The translations under genes and the position numbers were made by a program. Shown one piece after another: positions 47,809 to 58,001 of a DNA stretch of 64,000 nt. Below the pieces are notes generated by a model. It did not search any database, was not told the DNA's origin, and was given only the letters and a program-made list of their open reading frames with translations. Source of the DNA: Pseudomonas helvetica (GTDB taxonomy: Bacteria; Pseudomonadota; Gammaproteobacteria; Pseudomonadales; Pseudomonadaceae). The stretch spans positions 4,475,501 to 4,539,500 of the forward strand of contig NZ_CP150917.1 of the NCBI RefSeq assembly GCF_039908645.1, read 5' to 3'. Each line of letters opens with the position of its first letter. Within the stretch, counting starts at the first letter, position 1.

Positions 47809-50478
47809 TTAGTCTTGCGACTCTTCTTCGTCAGCTGCTTCAGCCTGCTGGCTTTCGACAGTATCGTCCGGCTCGGTGCCGGCATCGAGCACCACACCTT
47901 CGAGTTCGGCACCCTCTTCGCCTTCCAGCTCTTCGCCTTCGACTTCCGATGGCTCCTGAACCCGCTCCAGACCGACCAGTGTTTCATCGCTGGCCAGTTT
48001 GATCAGGGTCACGCCCTGGGTGTTACGACCCAGACTGGATACTTCGTCAACACGAGTACGCACCAGGGTGCCCTGGTCGGAAATCAGCATGATTTCCTCG
48101 CCGTCGAGCACCTGGACTGCACCGACCAGACGGCCGTTACGCTCGTTGCTGACCATGGCGATAACGCCCTGACCGCCACGCTTGTACTCAGGGAACTCGG
48201 TGATGGCGGTACGCTTGCCGAAACCACGCGCCGAAGCGGTGAGGATCTGGCTGCCTTCTTCCGGGATCAGCATGGAAATCAGCTTCTGACCTTCCGGCAG
48301 ACGCATGCCGCGGACACCGCGAGCGGTACGGCCCATGGCGCGAACGTCGGACTCTTTGAAGCGGGTAACCTTGCCGCCGTCGGAGAACAGCATGACTTCA
48401 CGCTCGCCATCGGTGATGGCAGCACTGATCAACACGTCGCCTTCGTCCAGCTCCAGCGCGATCAAGCCAACGCTGCGCTGACGACTGAAGGATTCCAGCG
48501 GGGTCTTCTTCACGGTGCCGTTGGCGGTAGCCATGAAGATGTAGTGACCTTCGGTGTATTCCTCGACCGGCAGCATGGTGGTGATGTATTCACCGTCGTC
48601 CAGCGGCAGCAGGTTGACCAGCGGACGACCGCGGGCAGCGCGGGATGCCTCAGGAATTTCGTAGGTTTTCAGCCAGTAAACCTTGCCCTTGCTGGAGAAC
48701 AGCAGCAGCGTGGTGTGGCTGTTGGCGACCAGCAGGTGAGCGATGTAGTCCTCATCCTTGACGCCGGTAGCCGATTTGCCTTTACCGCCACGACGCTGGG
48801 CCTGGTACGCAGCCAAAGGCTGGGTCTTGGCGTAGCCACCGTGGGAAATGGTCACGACGCGCTCTTCTTCCGGGATCATGTCACCCAGGGTCAGGTCCAG
48901 ACGCGCATCGAGAATTTCGGTGCGACGCACATCGCCGTACTCGGCACGAATCACTTCCAGCTCTTCGCGGATCACTTCCATCAGGCGCGTGGCGCTGTTG
49001 AGGATGCGGATCAGCTCGCCGATCTGGTTGAGGATCTCTTGATACTCAGCCAGCAGTTTTTCGTGCTCCAGGCCGGTCAGACGGTGCAGACGCAGCTCCA
49101 GAATGGCTTGTGCCTGTTCCGGCGACAGGAAGTACTTGCCTTCGCGCAGACCGTATTGCGGGTCCAGGGTCTCTGGACGGCAAGAGTCAGCACCGGCACG
49201 CTCAACCATCGCAACCACCGCGGAGGACTCCCACGGCATGCTGATCAGCGCTTCCTTGGCTTCCGACGGCGTTGGCGAAGCCTTGATCAGGGCGATGACC
49301 GGGTCGATGTTCGACAGCGCAACTGCCTGACCTTCGAGGATGTGACCACGCTCACGGGCCTTACGCAGTTCGAACACGGTACGGCGGGTCACCACTTCGC
49401 GGCGGTGACGGACGAAGGCTTCCAGCAGGTCCTTGAGGTTCAGGATCCGCGGACGGCCGTCGATCAACGCAACGATGTTGATACCGAACACCGCTTGCAG
49501 CTGGGTCTGGGCGTAGAGGTTGTTGAGGATAACCTCAGGCACTTCGCCACGACGCAGCTCGATCACCACGCGCATACCGTCTTTATCGGACTCGTCGCGC
49601 AGTTCGGTGATGCCTTCCAGCTTCTTCTCTTTGACCAGCTCGGCGATCTTCTCGATCAGACGTGCCTTGTTCAACTGGTAAGGCAGTTCGGTGATGACGA
49701 TCTGCTGACGACCACCAACCTTGTCGATGTCTTCGATGATCGAACGGGCACGCATGTAAATGCGCCCGCGACCGGTACGGTAGGCTTCGATGATACCGGC
49801 GCGACCATTGATGATCGCGGCGGTCGGGAAGTCCGGACCTGGGATGTATTGCATCAGCTCATCGATGGTCAACTCGGGGTTGTCGATGAGTGCCAGGCAA
49901 CCGTCGATGACTTCACCGAGGTTGTGCGGCGGAATGTTGGTCGCCATGCCCACGGCGATACCGCTGGAACCGTTGACCAGCAGGTTGGGAATGCGGGTCG
50001 GCATGACCGCCGGGATCATTTCGGTGCCGTCGTAGTTCGGCACCCAGTCCACGGTTTCTTTATGCAGGTCAGCCAGCAGCTCGTGCGCCAGCTTGGTCAT
50101 GCGCACTTCGGTGTATCGCATCGCAGCGGCGTTGTCGCCGTCGACCGAACCGAAGTTGCCTTGACCGTCTACCAGCAGGTAACGCAGCGAGAATGGCTGC
50201 GCCATACGAACGATGGTGTCGTACACCGCGGTATCACCGTGCGGGTGATACTTACCGATCACGTCACCGACAACACGGGCAGATTTCTTGTACGGCTTGT
50301 TGAAGTCGTTACCCAGCTCGCTCATCGCGAACAGCACACGCCGATGCACGGGCTTCAAGCCATCGCGCGCATCAGGCAGTGCCCGACCGACAATTACGCT
50401 CATCGCGTAGTCGAGGTAGGACTGTTTCAGCTCGTCTTCGATATTGACCGGGAGGATTTCTTTGGCCAGTTCGCCCAT
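47809..50478 (-). CDS. gyrA: DNA gyrase subunit A
   Basis: Breaks and rejoins DNA in the A2B2 gyrase. 889 residues from [19 protein letters not shown]. The catalytic tyrosine is in [10 protein letters not shown]. The quinolone region [21 protein letters not shown] has Thr83 and Asp87 (E. coli numbering), as in P. aeruginosa wild type, so no classical resistance change is present. The GyrA box QRRGGKG (in [13 protein letters not shown]) marks the C-terminal wrapping domain, whose six blades follow. The end is a long acidic tail ([16 protein letters not shown]...EEESQD). The frame is open further upstream, but the ATG at 50478 is the family start. Confidence 0.98.
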   Translation of the reverse strand: MGELAKEILPVNIEDELKQSYLDYAMSVIVGRALPDARDGLKPVHRRVLFAMSELGNDFNKPYKKSARVVGDVIGKYHPHGDTAVYDTIVRMAQPFSLRYLLVDGQGNFGSVDGDNAAAMRYTEVRMTKLAHELLADLHKETVDWVPNYDGTEMIPAVMPTRIPNLLVNGSSGIAVGMATNIPPHNLGEVIDGCLALIDNPELTIDELMQYIPGPDFPTAAIINGRAGIIEAYRTGRGRIYMRARSIIEDIDKVGGRQQIVITELPYQLNKARLIEKIAELVKEKKLEGITELRDESDKDGMRVVIELRRGEVPEVILNNLYAQTQLQAVFGINIVALIDGRPRILNLKDLLEAFVRHRREVVTRRTVFELRKARERGHILEGQAVALSNIDPVIALIKASPTPSEAKEALISMPWESSAVVAMVERAGADSCRPETLDPQYGLREGKYFLSPEQAQAILELRLHRLTGLEHEKLLAEYQEILNQIGELIRILNSATRLMEVIREELEVIRAEYGDVRRTEILDARLDLTLGDMIPEEERVVTISHGGYAKTQPLAAYQAQRRGGKGKSATGVKDEDYIAHLLVANSHTTLLLFSSKGKVYWLKTYEIPEASRAARGRPLVNLLPLDDGEYITTMLPVEEYTEGHYIFMATANGTVKKTPLESFSRQRSVGLIALELDEGDVLISAAITDGEREVMLFSDGGKVTRFKESDVRAMGRTARGVRGMRLPEGQKLISMLIPEEGSQILTASARGFGKRTAITEFPEYKRGGQGVIAMVSNERNGRLVGAVQVLDGEEIMLISDQGTLVRTRVDEVSSLGRNTQGVTLIKLASDETLVGLERVQEPSEVEGEELEGEEGAELEGVVLDAGTEPDDTVESQQAEAADEEESQD

Positions 50479-50810
50479 GAGAAGCCTGATTCCTTTTTCT
50501 GGTGAAACTTCGTCACATCCATATGGGACGAACGAAGCTCGCCGCTGCAGGCTGAGTGCCAGCACCGACTTACGACAAATCAACGAGTTATGCCATGGAT
50601 CTGCGCAGTAAAGGCAGCCACATCGGACTACCTTGGAAACCGCCGGATGTTATCACAAGAGCCGCCACGCACCTATCCCCCAGATGCGCATGGAGCATAG
50701 TTAGTTGACCGGTGACAGGCGTAAAGGCGACGAGAGAGGCTTAGAGCCGTGACAACCCTCGATTCACAAGCAAAATATGGGTGCCAGGAACGGCAGACCG
50801 AGTCATCGTT
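50479..50810. other. gyrA upstream region
   Basis: No gene recognised. It holds the leader and presumably the promoter of gyrA on the minus strand; a possible extended -10 (TGTGATAACAT on the minus strand, about 50650) is visible but no clear -35. Confidence 0.4.
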
Positions 50811-50857
50811 CATCGCCGGCAAGCCTTGCTCCTACAGAGCAAGGCTTGCCGGCGATG
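50811..50857. repeat. Perfect palindrome (REP-type) downstream of mtnA
   Basis: Arms of about 20 bases (CATCGCCGGCAAGCCTTGCT and its complement) flank a short loop CCTACAG. It lies between the mtnA stop and the gyrA leader. The core GCCGGCAAGCC...GGCTTGCCGGC is a common extragenic repeat in Pseudomonas. It may stop the mtnA transcript, though there is no U run. Confidence 0.8.
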
Positions 50858-50882
50858 GCAATATTTCAGGCGCCCCGGATCG

Positions 50883-51959
50883 TCAGTGCAAGCGCTTGCG
50901 GCACATCAGTTGCGCCATCTTCGCGGTATCCGGCCGCTCGACGATGCCTTTTTCGGTAACGATGACGTCGATCAGGTCAGCCGGCGTGACATCGAACACC
51001 GGATTGAATGCATCAACATCAGCCCCCACCCGCTTGCCACTGATGTCCAGCAACTCGCTGCCATCACGCTCTTCGATCGGGATGTCGTCGCCACTGGCCA
51101 GGTTCATGTCGATGGTCGAACTCGGCGCCACCACCATGAAACGCACGCCGTGGTGCATGGCATTGACCGCCAACTGGTAAGTGCCGATCTTGTTCGCCAC
51201 GTCACCGTTGGCGGTAATTCGGTCAGCGCCGACGATCACCCAGGTCACGCCCTTGGTTTTCATGATGTGCGCAGCGGCCGAGTCGGCGTTCAGGGTGACC
51301 GGAATGCCTTCGTTGGCCAGCTCCCAGGCGGTCAAGCGCGAGCCTTGCAGCCAAGGCCGGGTTTCGTCGGCATAAACCCGCTCGATCATGCCCTCGAGGA
51401 ACGCGCCACGAATCACCCCGAGCGCAGTACCGAAACCGCCAGTCGCCAACGCCCCCGTATTACAGTGGGTCAAGACAGCCTGGGCATTGCCCTGATGCTT
51501 GCGGATCAGGTCGACACCCAATTGCGCCATGGTCAGGTTGGCTTCGCGATCACTTTCATGGATTGCCAAGGCCTCTGCCTCAAGCATTTCCAATGGGTTG
51601 GGGTGATCCTTGAGCCGCTCCAGGCGTTCGCGCATGCGACCCAATGCCCAGAACAGGTTGACGGCGGTCGGCCGTGAATCCGCGAGCAGGGCAAAGTCTT
51701 CTTCCAGCGCCGCCTGCCAGTCGCCACCCGCAGCAAACCGCGCGCGCGCCGCCAGCACCACGCCGTAGGCTGCGCTGATGCCGATTGCCGGAGCACCACG
51801 CACCACCATCGAGCGAATAGCCTCAGCCACACCCGCTGCGCTGGTATAGGCAATCCAGGTTTCCTCGAATGGCAGAATGCGCTGATCCAGCAGGTACAGG
51901 GCGCCGTCCCGCCAATCGATGGCCTTCACCTTCTCCGCTGCCAACAGTCGATCGCGCAT
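50883..51959 (-). CDS. mtnA: S-methyl-5-thioribose-1-phosphate isomerase
   Basis: Methionine-salvage enzyme converting methylthioribose-1-phosphate to methylthioribulose-1-phosphate. The 358-residue protein has [32 protein letters not shown], the catalytic cysteine in [20 protein letters not shown] and the catalytic aspartate in [21 protein letters not shown], all as in MtnA and distinct from eIF2B regulatory subunits. It is divergent from mtaD, whose product supplies the pathway by an alternative route. The shared 108-base region must hold both promoters. Confidence 0.96.
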   Translation of the reverse strand: MRDRLLAAEKVKAIDWRDGALYLLDQRILPFEETWIAYTSAAGVAEAIRSMVVRGAPAIGISAAYGVVLAARARFAAGGDWQAALEEDFALLADSRPTAVNLFWALGRMRERLERLKDHPNPLEMLEAEALAIHESDREANLTMAQLGVDLIRKHQGNAQAVLTHCNTGALATGGFGTALGVIRGAFLEGMIERVYADETRPWLQGSRLTAWELANEGIPVTLNADSAAAHIMKTKGVTWVIVGADRITANGDVANKIGTYQLAVNAMHHGVRFMVVAPSSTIDMNLASGDDIPIEERDGSELLDISGKRVGADVDAFNPVFDVTPADLIDVIVTEKGIVERPDTAKMAQLMCRKRLH

Positions 51960-52067
51960 CCCTCACCCCGCACTCATGAACAAAAGCCGCCGATTATAGC
52001 GATCCCCCCGCGAAGACGCTCGGGTATACTTCGCCATCCTACATAAAAGCACTGGACCGAACCCTCG

Positions 52068-53399
52068 ATGCCGAATCCTGCCGCTGCGCTCGACTTACTC
52101 TTGCTGCCAACCTGGTTAGTACCTGTCGAACCTGCTGGCGTAGTCCTCAAGGAGCACGGCCTGGGCATCCGTGACGGGCGTATTGCCTTCATCGGCCCGC
52201 GCAGCGAAGCCTTGAAGCTCAAGGCCAGCGAGGTCCGTGAACTGCCGGGCATGCTGCTGAGCCCGGGCCTGATCAACGCCCACGGACATGCGGCGATGAC
52301 ATTGTTCCGTGGCCTGGCCGATGATTTGCCGCTGATGACCTGGCTTGAGCAGCACATCTGGCCAGCCGAGACCAAATGGGTCGATGAGGCCTTCGTCCGC
52401 GACGGCACCGACCTGGCCATTGCCGAGCAGATCAAGGGCGGCATCACCTGCTTCTCGGACATGTATTTTTTCCCGAAAGTTGCCAGCGAACGCGTGCACA
52501 ACAGCGGTATTCGCGCACAAATCGCCATCCCGATCCTCGATTTCCCGATTCCCGGCGCCTGCGATGCGGATGAGGCTATCCGTCAGGGCGTCGAGCTGTT
52601 CGGCGATCTCAAGCATCACCCACGCATTAAAATCACCTTCGGCCCTCATGCACCCTACACCGTCGGTGACGAAAACCTCGAAAAAATCCGGGTAATCGCC
52701 GAGGAGCTGGACGCAGCGATTCACATGCACGTCCACGAAACAGCCTTCGAAGTCCAGCAATCGGTCGAACAGCGCGGCGAGCGGCCATTGGCCCGCCTCG
52801 GTCGCCTAGGCTTGCTCGGCCCGCGCTTCCAGGCCGTTCACATGACGCAAATCAGCGAAGAAGACCTGACGTTACTGGTAGAAAGTAACACCAGTGTGAT
52901 TCATTGCCCGGAATCGAACCTGAAACTGGCCAGCGGCTTTTGCCCAGTGGAGCGCTTGTGGCAGGCTGGAGTCAATGTGGCGGTCGGCACCGATGGCGCG
53001 GCCAGCAACAATGACCTCGACCTGCTGGGCGAAACCCGCACCGCCGCCCTGCTGGCCAAAGCCGTTGCCGGCTCGGCCTCCGCCCTGGACGCTCATCGCG
53101 CCTTGCGCATGGCGACCCTCAACGGGGCCCGTGCGCTGGGGCTGGAAGCCGAAGTGGGCTCGCTGGAAGTCGGCAAGGCCGCGGACATGGTGGCCTTCGA
53201 CCTGTCTGGCCTGGCCCAGCAACCGGTTTATGAGCCGGTGTCGCAGCTTATCTACGCCACCGGCCGGGACTGTGTGAAACACCTTTGGGTCGCCGGCAAG
53301 CAATTGCTCGACGACCGGCGCCTGACGCGCCTCGATGAACAACAGCTATGCGCCACGGCCACCGCCTGGGGCCTGCGCATCAGCGGACACGCCGAATAG
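52068..53399 (+). CDS. mtaD: 5'-methylthioadenosine deaminase (TRZ/ATZ amidohydrolase)
   Basis: Metal-dependent amidohydrolase, 443 residues, that in P. aeruginosa deaminates methylthioadenosine to methylthioinosine. Metal and active-site motifs: [17 protein letters not shown] (HxH), [27 protein letters not shown] and [17 protein letters not shown]. The N- and C-terminal strands ([22 protein letters not shown]) form the usual composite domain. The gene order with mtnA and ubiG equals that of P. aeruginosa PA3169-PA3171, which supports the substrate over S-adenosylhomocysteine, though both are possible. It leads the plus-strand series with ubiG and mupP. Confidence 0.92.
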   Translation: MPNPAAALDLLLLPTWLVPVEPAGVVLKEHGLGIRDGRIAFIGPRSEALKLKASEVRELPGMLLSPGLINAHGHAAMTLFRGLADDLPLMTWLEQHIWPAETKWVDEAFVRDGTDLAIAEQIKGGITCFSDMYFFPKVASERVHNSGIRAQIAIPILDFPIPGACDADEAIRQGVELFGDLKHHPRIKITFGPHAPYTVGDENLEKIRVIAEELDAAIHMHVHETAFEVQQSVEQRGERPLARLGRLGLLGPRFQAVHMTQISEEDLTLLVESNTSVIHCPESNLKLASGFCPVERLWQAGVNVAVGTDGAASNNDLDLLGETRTAALLAKAVAGSASALDAHRALRMATLNGARALGLEAEVGSLEVGKAADMVAFDLSGLAQQPVYEPVSQLIYATGRDCVKHLWVAGKQLLDDRRLTRLDEQQLCATATAWGLRISGHAE

Positions 53400-53462
53400 A
53401 ACGACCCCTTGAATCGAACTTCAAGGCTGACAGCAGAATTTTTTAGATTTAGAGGATTACCC

Positions 53463-54161
53463 ATGAGCAACGTCGACCACGCTGAAATCGCCAAATTCGA
53501 AGCCCTGGCTCATCGCTGGTGGGACCGCGAAAGCGAGTTCAAGCCGCTGCACGACATCAACCCGCTGCGGGTCAACTGGATTGACGAGCGCGTCAAACTG
53601 GCCGGCAAGAAGGTCCTGGACGTCGGTTGCGGCGGCGGTATCCTCAGCGAATCCATGGCACAACGCGGTGCCACCGTGATGGGCATCGACATGGGCGAAG
53701 CGCCGTTGGCGGTCGCGCAACTGCATCAACTGGAATCAGGCGTCAGCGTCGAGTACCGGCAGATCACCGCTGAAGCCCTGGCGGAAGAAATGCCCGAGCA
53801 ATTCGATGTCGTCACCTGTCTGGAAATGCTCGAGCACGTGCCCGATCCATCGTCGGTCATTCGTGCCTGCTTCCGCATGGTAAAACCGGGTGGCCAGGTG
53901 TTTTTCTCGACCATCAACCGTAATCCGAAGGCTTACCTGTTCGCTATCGTCGGCGCCGAATACATCATGAAACTGCTGCCGCGCGGCACGCATGATTTCA
54001 AGAAATTCATCCGTCCTTCCGAACTCGGTGCCTGGAGCCGCCAGGCCGGCCTGAGCGTCAAGGACATCATTGGCCTGACGTACAACCCGCTGACCAAGCA
54101 TTACAAGCTGGCCGCCGACGTTGACGTCAACTACATGATCCAGACGCTGCGCGAGGAGTAA
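53463..54161 (+). CDS. ubiG: Ubiquinone biosynthesis O-methyltransferase
   Basis: Carries out both O-methylations of ubiquinone synthesis. 232 residues from the ATG at 53463, which has GAGG eight bases upstream; the open frame further upstream is not conserved. Motifs: [29 protein letters not shown], the SAM loop [31 protein letters not shown] and [22 protein letters not shown], the last being specific for UbiG. It is separated from mupP by four bases, so the two are co-transcribed. Confidence 0.97.
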   Translation: MSNVDHAEIAKFEALAHRWWDRESEFKPLHDINPLRVNWIDERVKLAGKKVLDVGCGGGILSESMAQRGATVMGIDMGEAPLAVAQLHQLESGVSVEYRQITAEALAEEMPEQFDVVTCLEMLEHVPDPSSVIRACFRMVKPGGQVFFSTINRNPKAYLFAIVGAEYIMKLLPRGTHDFKKFIRPSELGAWSRQAGLSVKDIIGLTYNPLTKHYKLAADVDVNYMIQTLREE

Positions 54162-54165
54162 GCCG

Positions 54166-54837
54166 ATGGCAATCAGAGCAGTTCTTTTTGACATGGACGG
54201 CACCCTGCTCGACACCGCGCCGGACTTCATTGCCATCTGCCAAAGCATGCTGGCAGACCGCGGGTTGGCACCGATCCCGGACAAACACATCCGCGACGAG
54301 ATCTCTGGCGGGGCCAAAGCCATGGTGGCGGTAACCTTCTCGATGGACCCGGAATCACCGGGTTTCGAGGCATTGCGACTGGAGTTCCTGGAACGTTATC
54401 TCAAGGGTTGCGCAGTTCACAGCAAACTCTTCGATGGCATGGCTGAACTGTTGGCCGACATCGAGAAATCCAATCTGATCTGGGGCGTGGTGACTAACAA
54501 ACCGCTGCGCTTCGCTGAGCTGATCATGCAACAACTGGGACTGGCCGAACGCTCGGCGCTGCTGATTTGCCCAGACCACGTGACCAACAGCAAGCCGCAC
54601 CCGGAGCCGTTGATCCTCGCCTGCAAAATGCTCGACCTGGACCCGGCCAGCGTGCTGTTCGTGGGCGATGACCTGCGCGATATCGAGTCGGGCCGCGATG
54701 CCGGCACCCGGACCGCCGCGGTGACCTTTGGCTACATTCACCCTGATGACAATCCACGAAACTGGGGCGCGGATGTGGTGGTGGACCACCCTTCGGAGTT
54801 GCGCAAGGTGCTCGATAGCGCGCTGTGTAGCTGCTGA
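54166..54837 (+). CDS. mupP: N-acetylmuramic acid 6-phosphate phosphatase (HAD family)
   Basis: HAD-superfamily phosphatase, 223 residues, with [12 protein letters not shown] (nucleophile Asp), [14 protein letters not shown] and [15 protein letters not shown] (motif IV). Older annotation is phosphoglycolate phosphatase, but the gene next to ubiG in Pseudomonas is MupP, which dephosphorylates MurNAc-6-phosphate in the MurU peptidoglycan recycling route and affects intrinsic fosfomycin resistance and AmpC expression. The assignment rests on gene context and length. It is coupled to ubiG. Confidence 0.88.
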   Translation: MAIRAVLFDMDGTLLDTAPDFIAICQSMLADRGLAPIPDKHIRDEISGGAKAMVAVTFSMDPESPGFEALRLEFLERYLKGCAVHSKLFDGMAELLADIEKSNLIWGVVTNKPLRFAELIMQQLGLAERSALLICPDHVTNSKPHPEPLILACKMLDLDPASVLFVGDDLRDIESGRDAGTRTAAVTFGYIHPDDNPRNWGADVVVDHPSELRKVLDSALCSC

Positions 54838-54860
54838 TCTAACTGGCTGCCGGAGGCATT

Positions 54861-54983
54861 TGTGGCGAGGGGGCTTGCCCCCGTTCGGCTGCGAAGCAGT
54901 CGTAAATCAGCCAGTTCGGTGAAGCTGACAAACCGAGCTTGGGGTCGCTTCGCAACCCAGCGGGGGCAAGCCCCCTCGCCACA
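54861..54983. repeat. REP-type palindrome pair (REPIN-like)
   Basis: Inverted arms TGTGGCGAGGGGGCTTGCCC (54861-54880) and its complement (to 54983), with a central palindromic-like part (CGGCTGCGAAGCAGTCG). Same family as the pair at 2481-2610. It lies between mupP and yciK. Confidence 0.85.
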
Positions 54984-55012
54984 GTCTGTTTTCTGCTTTG
55001 TAGAGGTTTTTT

Positions 55013-55753
55013 ATGTTTGATTATTCCGCCCGCCCTGAACTACTCAAAGATCGGGTCATCCTGGTCACCGGCGCCGGTCGTGGCATCGGCGCTGCCGCGG
55101 CAAAAACCTATGCCGCTCACGGCGCTACCGTACTGCTGCTGGGCAAGACCGAGGCCAATCTGACCCAGGTTTACGACGAAATCGAAGCGGCCGGTTATCC
55201 ACAGCCTGCAGTGATTCCGTTCAACCTGGAAACCGCCCTGCCGCATCAATACGACGAACTGGCGGCCATGATCGAAACCGAGTTCGGTCACCTTGATGGC
55301 TTGTTGCACAACGCCTCGATCATTGGCCCGCGCACGCCACTGGAGCAACTCTCCGGCGAAAACTTCATGCGCGTGATGCACGTCAACGTCAACGCCATGT
55401 TCATGCTGACCAGCACCCTGCTGCCACTGCTCAAGCTGTCTCAGGACGCCTCGGTAATCTTCACCTCCAGCAGCGTCGGCCGCAAAGGTCGTGCGTACTG
55501 GGGCGCTTATGGCGTGTCGAAATTCGCCACCGAAGGCCTGATGCAAACCCTGGCCGACGAAGTCGACAACGTCGCGCCGGTTCGCTCAAACAGCATCAAC
55601 CCAGGCGCAACCCGCACCAGTATGCGCGCTCAAGCGTACCCGGGCGAAAACCCGGCCAACAACCCGACGCCTGAAGAGATCATGCCGGTTTACCTGTACC
55701 TGATGGGGCCGGACAGCACTGGCATCAACGGTCAGGCGTTCAACGCTCAGTAA
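55013..55753 (+). CDS. yciK: YciK-type short-chain dehydrogenase
   Basis: Classical SDR oxidoreductase, 246 residues. The cofactor loop is VTGAGRGIGAAAAKTYAAHGA, the NNAG-equivalent is LHNASIIG, and the active site is SSSVGRKGRAYWGAYGVSKFATEG (Ser, Tyr, Lys). The end NPGATRTSMRAQAYPGENP...DSTGINGQAFNAQ is that of the YciK family, whose substrate is not settled. It follows mupP as in P. aeruginosa, after a REP pair. The start at 55013 has GAGG about seven bases upstream. Confidence 0.88.
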   Translation: MFDYSARPELLKDRVILVTGAGRGIGAAAAKTYAAHGATVLLLGKTEANLTQVYDEIEAAGYPQPAVIPFNLETALPHQYDELAAMIETEFGHLDGLLHNASIIGPRTPLEQLSGENFMRVMHVNVNAMFMLTSTLLPLLKLSQDASVIFTSSSVGRKGRAYWGAYGVSKFATEGLMQTLADEVDNVAPVRSNSINPGATRTSMRAQAYPGENPANNPTPEEIMPVYLYLMGPDSTGINGQAFNAQ

Positions 55754-55771
55754 GCCCCTCGCCGCACCCCG

Positions 55772-55800
55772 CTGCCGCGACGGCATACTGTCGCGGCACG
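55772..55800 (+). terminator. Hairpin after yciK, possible terminator
   Basis: Stem TGCCGCGAC / GTCGCGGCA with a loop of about nine bases, 19 bases past the yciK stop. There is no T run behind it, so termination is uncertain. Confidence 0.45.
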
Positions 55801-56123
55801 TGCCTCCCCTCCTTCAAGCGTCTGTTTGAAGTCAATCAAATGCCGCCGAATCAGCCACCAGTCACCGACACACAAGCCAACAAGCTGATTTAAAACGAAT
55901 TTTATTCGTCTGAACCGAATGGCATGACTTTCGCTCTAATCCTGTTGAAACACGCAGCGTGTTAGCGATCGGGCAGCGCCATGTCGAGCTTACGTTTGCT
56001 CGACAAAGCAGACTAAAATCTAGCCACATGTCCTACGGGACTGATGGACCAGTATGACGCGCAGCCCAAAGCCGCTCTCACCCAGCCTGTAAGACAGCAT
56101 TCCTGCTTAGGGGCTCACGCCAT
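55801..56123. other. Intergenic region before the GGDEF gene
   Basis: About 320 bases without a gene. It is less GC-rich in its middle part, with imperfect hairpins (AAACACGCAGCGTGTT near 55950; CGAGCTTACGTTTGCTCG near 55985). A promoter for the diguanylate cyclase is expected here; a small RNA cannot be excluded, but nothing specific supports one. Confidence 0.4.
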
Positions 56124-57050
56124 ATGAAATCTCCAACCCAGACCAACGCAATTGACTTTGATAGCGCCAAAATGCAGCGGCTGGGCTTTGGCCAGTTGCC
56201 AGCCCTTTTGGAGCGTCCTGCCAGCCTCGGTCAATTGCGCCAGCAGCTGGGCCTGCAACTGCAAACCAGCCTTGAGCCGCAGCGCATTCTGGGACTGTTT
56301 TTCCGCGAAATTCAGCGCCTTGTGCCACTGGACGCCTTGAACTATCAACACAAAACCAGCGACCTGCGCCTGGAGTTCGGTCAGCGCGGACATCACTCGG
56401 TGAGCTATAGCCTGAGCCACGAAGGCACACACCTGGGCGATCTGGTGTTCCGTCGCAATCAGCGCTTCAGCGAAAAGGATCAGGGTAACCTCGAATCCCT
56501 GCTATCCAGCTTGCTCTTCCCGATGCGCAATGCCCTGCTCTATCGAGCGGCCACTCAAAGTGCACTGCGCGACCCACTGACCGGCACCGGCAATCGCATT
56601 GCCATGGATCAGACCCTGCAACGGGAGATCGACATGGCCCGGCGACACTTGCAGCCGCTGTCGTTGTTGATGCTCGATATCGATCACTTCAAACAGATCA
56701 ATGACAACTACGGTCACAGCGCCGGCGATGACGTGTTGAAGGCTGTCGCAACCTTGATCAAAGACCAGTTGCGCAACGTAGACATGGTCTTTCGCTTCGG
56801 CGGAGAAGAGTTTCTGATTCTGCTGTCCAACACCAGCCGCGATGCCGCTGCAATGATAGGCGAACGCCTGCGCTATGCCGCACAAGCCGGGGAGTATTCG
56901 GCGGATGGGACGCTGATCGGCTTAACGGTCAGCCTCGGATGCTCGACGCTGCTGCCGGGTGAGTCCGCAGACAGCTTGTTGCGACGCGCCGGCAGTGCGC
57001 TGTATGTGGCCAAGCGCGAGGGGCGTAACCGGTTGGCGATGGCGGGTTGA
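56124..57050 (+). CDS. Diguanylate cyclase (GGDEF domain)
   Basis: A 308-residue soluble protein. The N-terminal part (about 1-145) is a sensor-like domain without membrane helices, possibly GAF-like. The GGDEF domain starts at about 150 (DPLTGTGNRIAMDQTLQREI) and has LMLDIDHFKQINDNYGHSAGDDVL and the active signature RFGGEEFLIL. An inhibitory RxxD site (RNVD) lies five residues before GGEEF, so feedback by c-di-GMP is expected. It should make c-di-GMP and so promote biofilm or lower motility. Input signal unknown. Confidence 0.92.
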   Translation: MKSPTQTNAIDFDSAKMQRLGFGQLPALLERPASLGQLRQQLGLQLQTSLEPQRILGLFFREIQRLVPLDALNYQHKTSDLRLEFGQRGHHSVSYSLSHEGTHLGDLVFRRNQRFSEKDQGNLESLLSSLLFPMRNALLYRAATQSALRDPLTGTGNRIAMDQTLQREIDMARRHLQPLSLLMLDIDHFKQINDNYGHSAGDDVLKAVATLIKDQLRNVDMVFRFGGEEFLILLSNTSRDAAAMIGERLRYAAQAGEYSADGTLIGLTVSLGCSTLLPGESADSLLRRAGSALYVAKREGRNRLAMAG

Positions 57051-57073
57051 AGCTTGAACTCAAGCGCTCCGGA

Positions 57074-57102
57074 AAAGATCGCAGCCTGCGGCAGCTCCTA
57101 CA
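57074..57102 (+). repeat. Single extragenic repeat unit
   Basis: AAAAGATCGCAGCCTGCGGC followed by AGCTCCTACA is a repeat unit common in intergenic regions of P. fluorescens-group genomes. It lies between the convergent GGDEF and TenA-like genes. Confidence 0.6.
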
Positions 57103-57161
57103 GACTGCGGTCTGTCATGACACCCCGCCGAATATAGGAACTGCCACCTGGCTGTGATTGT

Positions 57162-57956
57162 TTAGCTTTCGGCCAGCGCCATCCGCTCCCGGGCTACCGG
57201 AACCCTTTCGGAGTGTTCCAGTTGCATGCAGCGTTCCAGGAACAGGTACATGTAGTCGTAGCTCTTGCAGATCGCCTGACGCAGTTCAGCTTGCAGGGAT
57301 CTGGTGGGGTTCAGGCCCGCCAGCGTGCAGATGATTTCCAGGGCTTCCCATGGATGGGCATCATCGTATTGAGCGTGCATTTTCAGCCACTTCATCGCGC
57401 GCTTGCGGTCGTCCTCAGGGAACGCTGCCGCATAGACTCCACTGGAACACACCAGCGCCGACCACTCCCCGGTCGCCCCTTCAATGGCATAGTTGGTTGC
57501 CGCAATGGCAACAATCAGCGAATCCGCCGAGCTGGTATGCCAGCACCAATGACTCAACGCATGAAGCTCAGGTGCAACCTGCTGCGCCTGCAAATCATCG
57601 AGGCTGACGCCATGCGCGCGACTCCAGTGCACCCAATAGTCGGCATGATTGAGCTCAACCCGAATGTTGCGCATCAGCCAGCGACGCGCCATGTCCTCGC
57701 CGGGATGGCGGGCAAAGCGGGTCTTCGTCAGGTTTTGCGCCATGTACAACGCGAACTGTTCAACGACCGGCCAGCCACCAATCAGGTACTGACGCATGGT
57801 CCTTGCACTGAGTTTGTTGTCACGCATCCGCTGATACAGTTCATGTTCGACAACCCGACGCTTGCTCTCGCTGCAATCCCGGATCAGTTGCTGAGCCCAG
57901 GCGGGGTAACTTGCGGCTTCCATAAGCGGGCCGGACCTGTTGAATGTATCGATCAC
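57162..57956 (-). CDS. TenA/PqqC-like, possible heme-oxygenase-like diiron protein
   Basis: A 264-residue all-helical protein. The GTG start at 57956 is set by the strong site AAGGAG seven bases upstream; the longer frame to 57995 has none. It belongs to the TenA/PqqC/iron-containing redox enzyme group. Candidate metal ligands are visible: Glu in RRVVEHELYQRM (about 37-39), ELNH (Glu101, His104), Glu159 in YAIEGATGEW and DDAH (Asp198-His201) with His194 nearby. Often annotated as a TenA family transcriptional regulator, but no DNA-binding domain is present. Substrate unknown. Confidence 0.7.
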   Translation of the reverse strand: MIDTFNRSGPLMEAASYPAWAQQLIRDCSESKRRVVEHELYQRMRDNKLSARTMRQYLIGGWPVVEQFALYMAQNLTKTRFARHPGEDMARRWLMRNIRVELNHADYWVHWSRAHGVSLDDLQAQQVAPELHALSHWCWHTSSADSLIVAIAATNYAIEGATGEWSALVCSSGVYAAAFPEDDRKRAMKWLKMHAQYDDAHPWEALEIICTLAGLNPTRSLQAELRQAICKSYDYMYLFLERCMQLEHSERVPVARERMALAES

Positions 57957-58001
57957 TGTCGCACTCCTTTTGATTGTGATGGTACGGATCAGCAAGAGAT
58001 T

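Noticed and set aside
47815..50505. An 896-codon open frame on the plus strand opposite gyrA
   Set aside because: It is the antisense shadow of GyrA; GC-rich third positions keep the opposite frame open. The translation has no recognisable domain and gyrA is certain.
52345..52695. Plus-strand frame inside mtaD in another phase
   Set aside because: Fully contained in mtaD and without family features; a codon-bias artefact.
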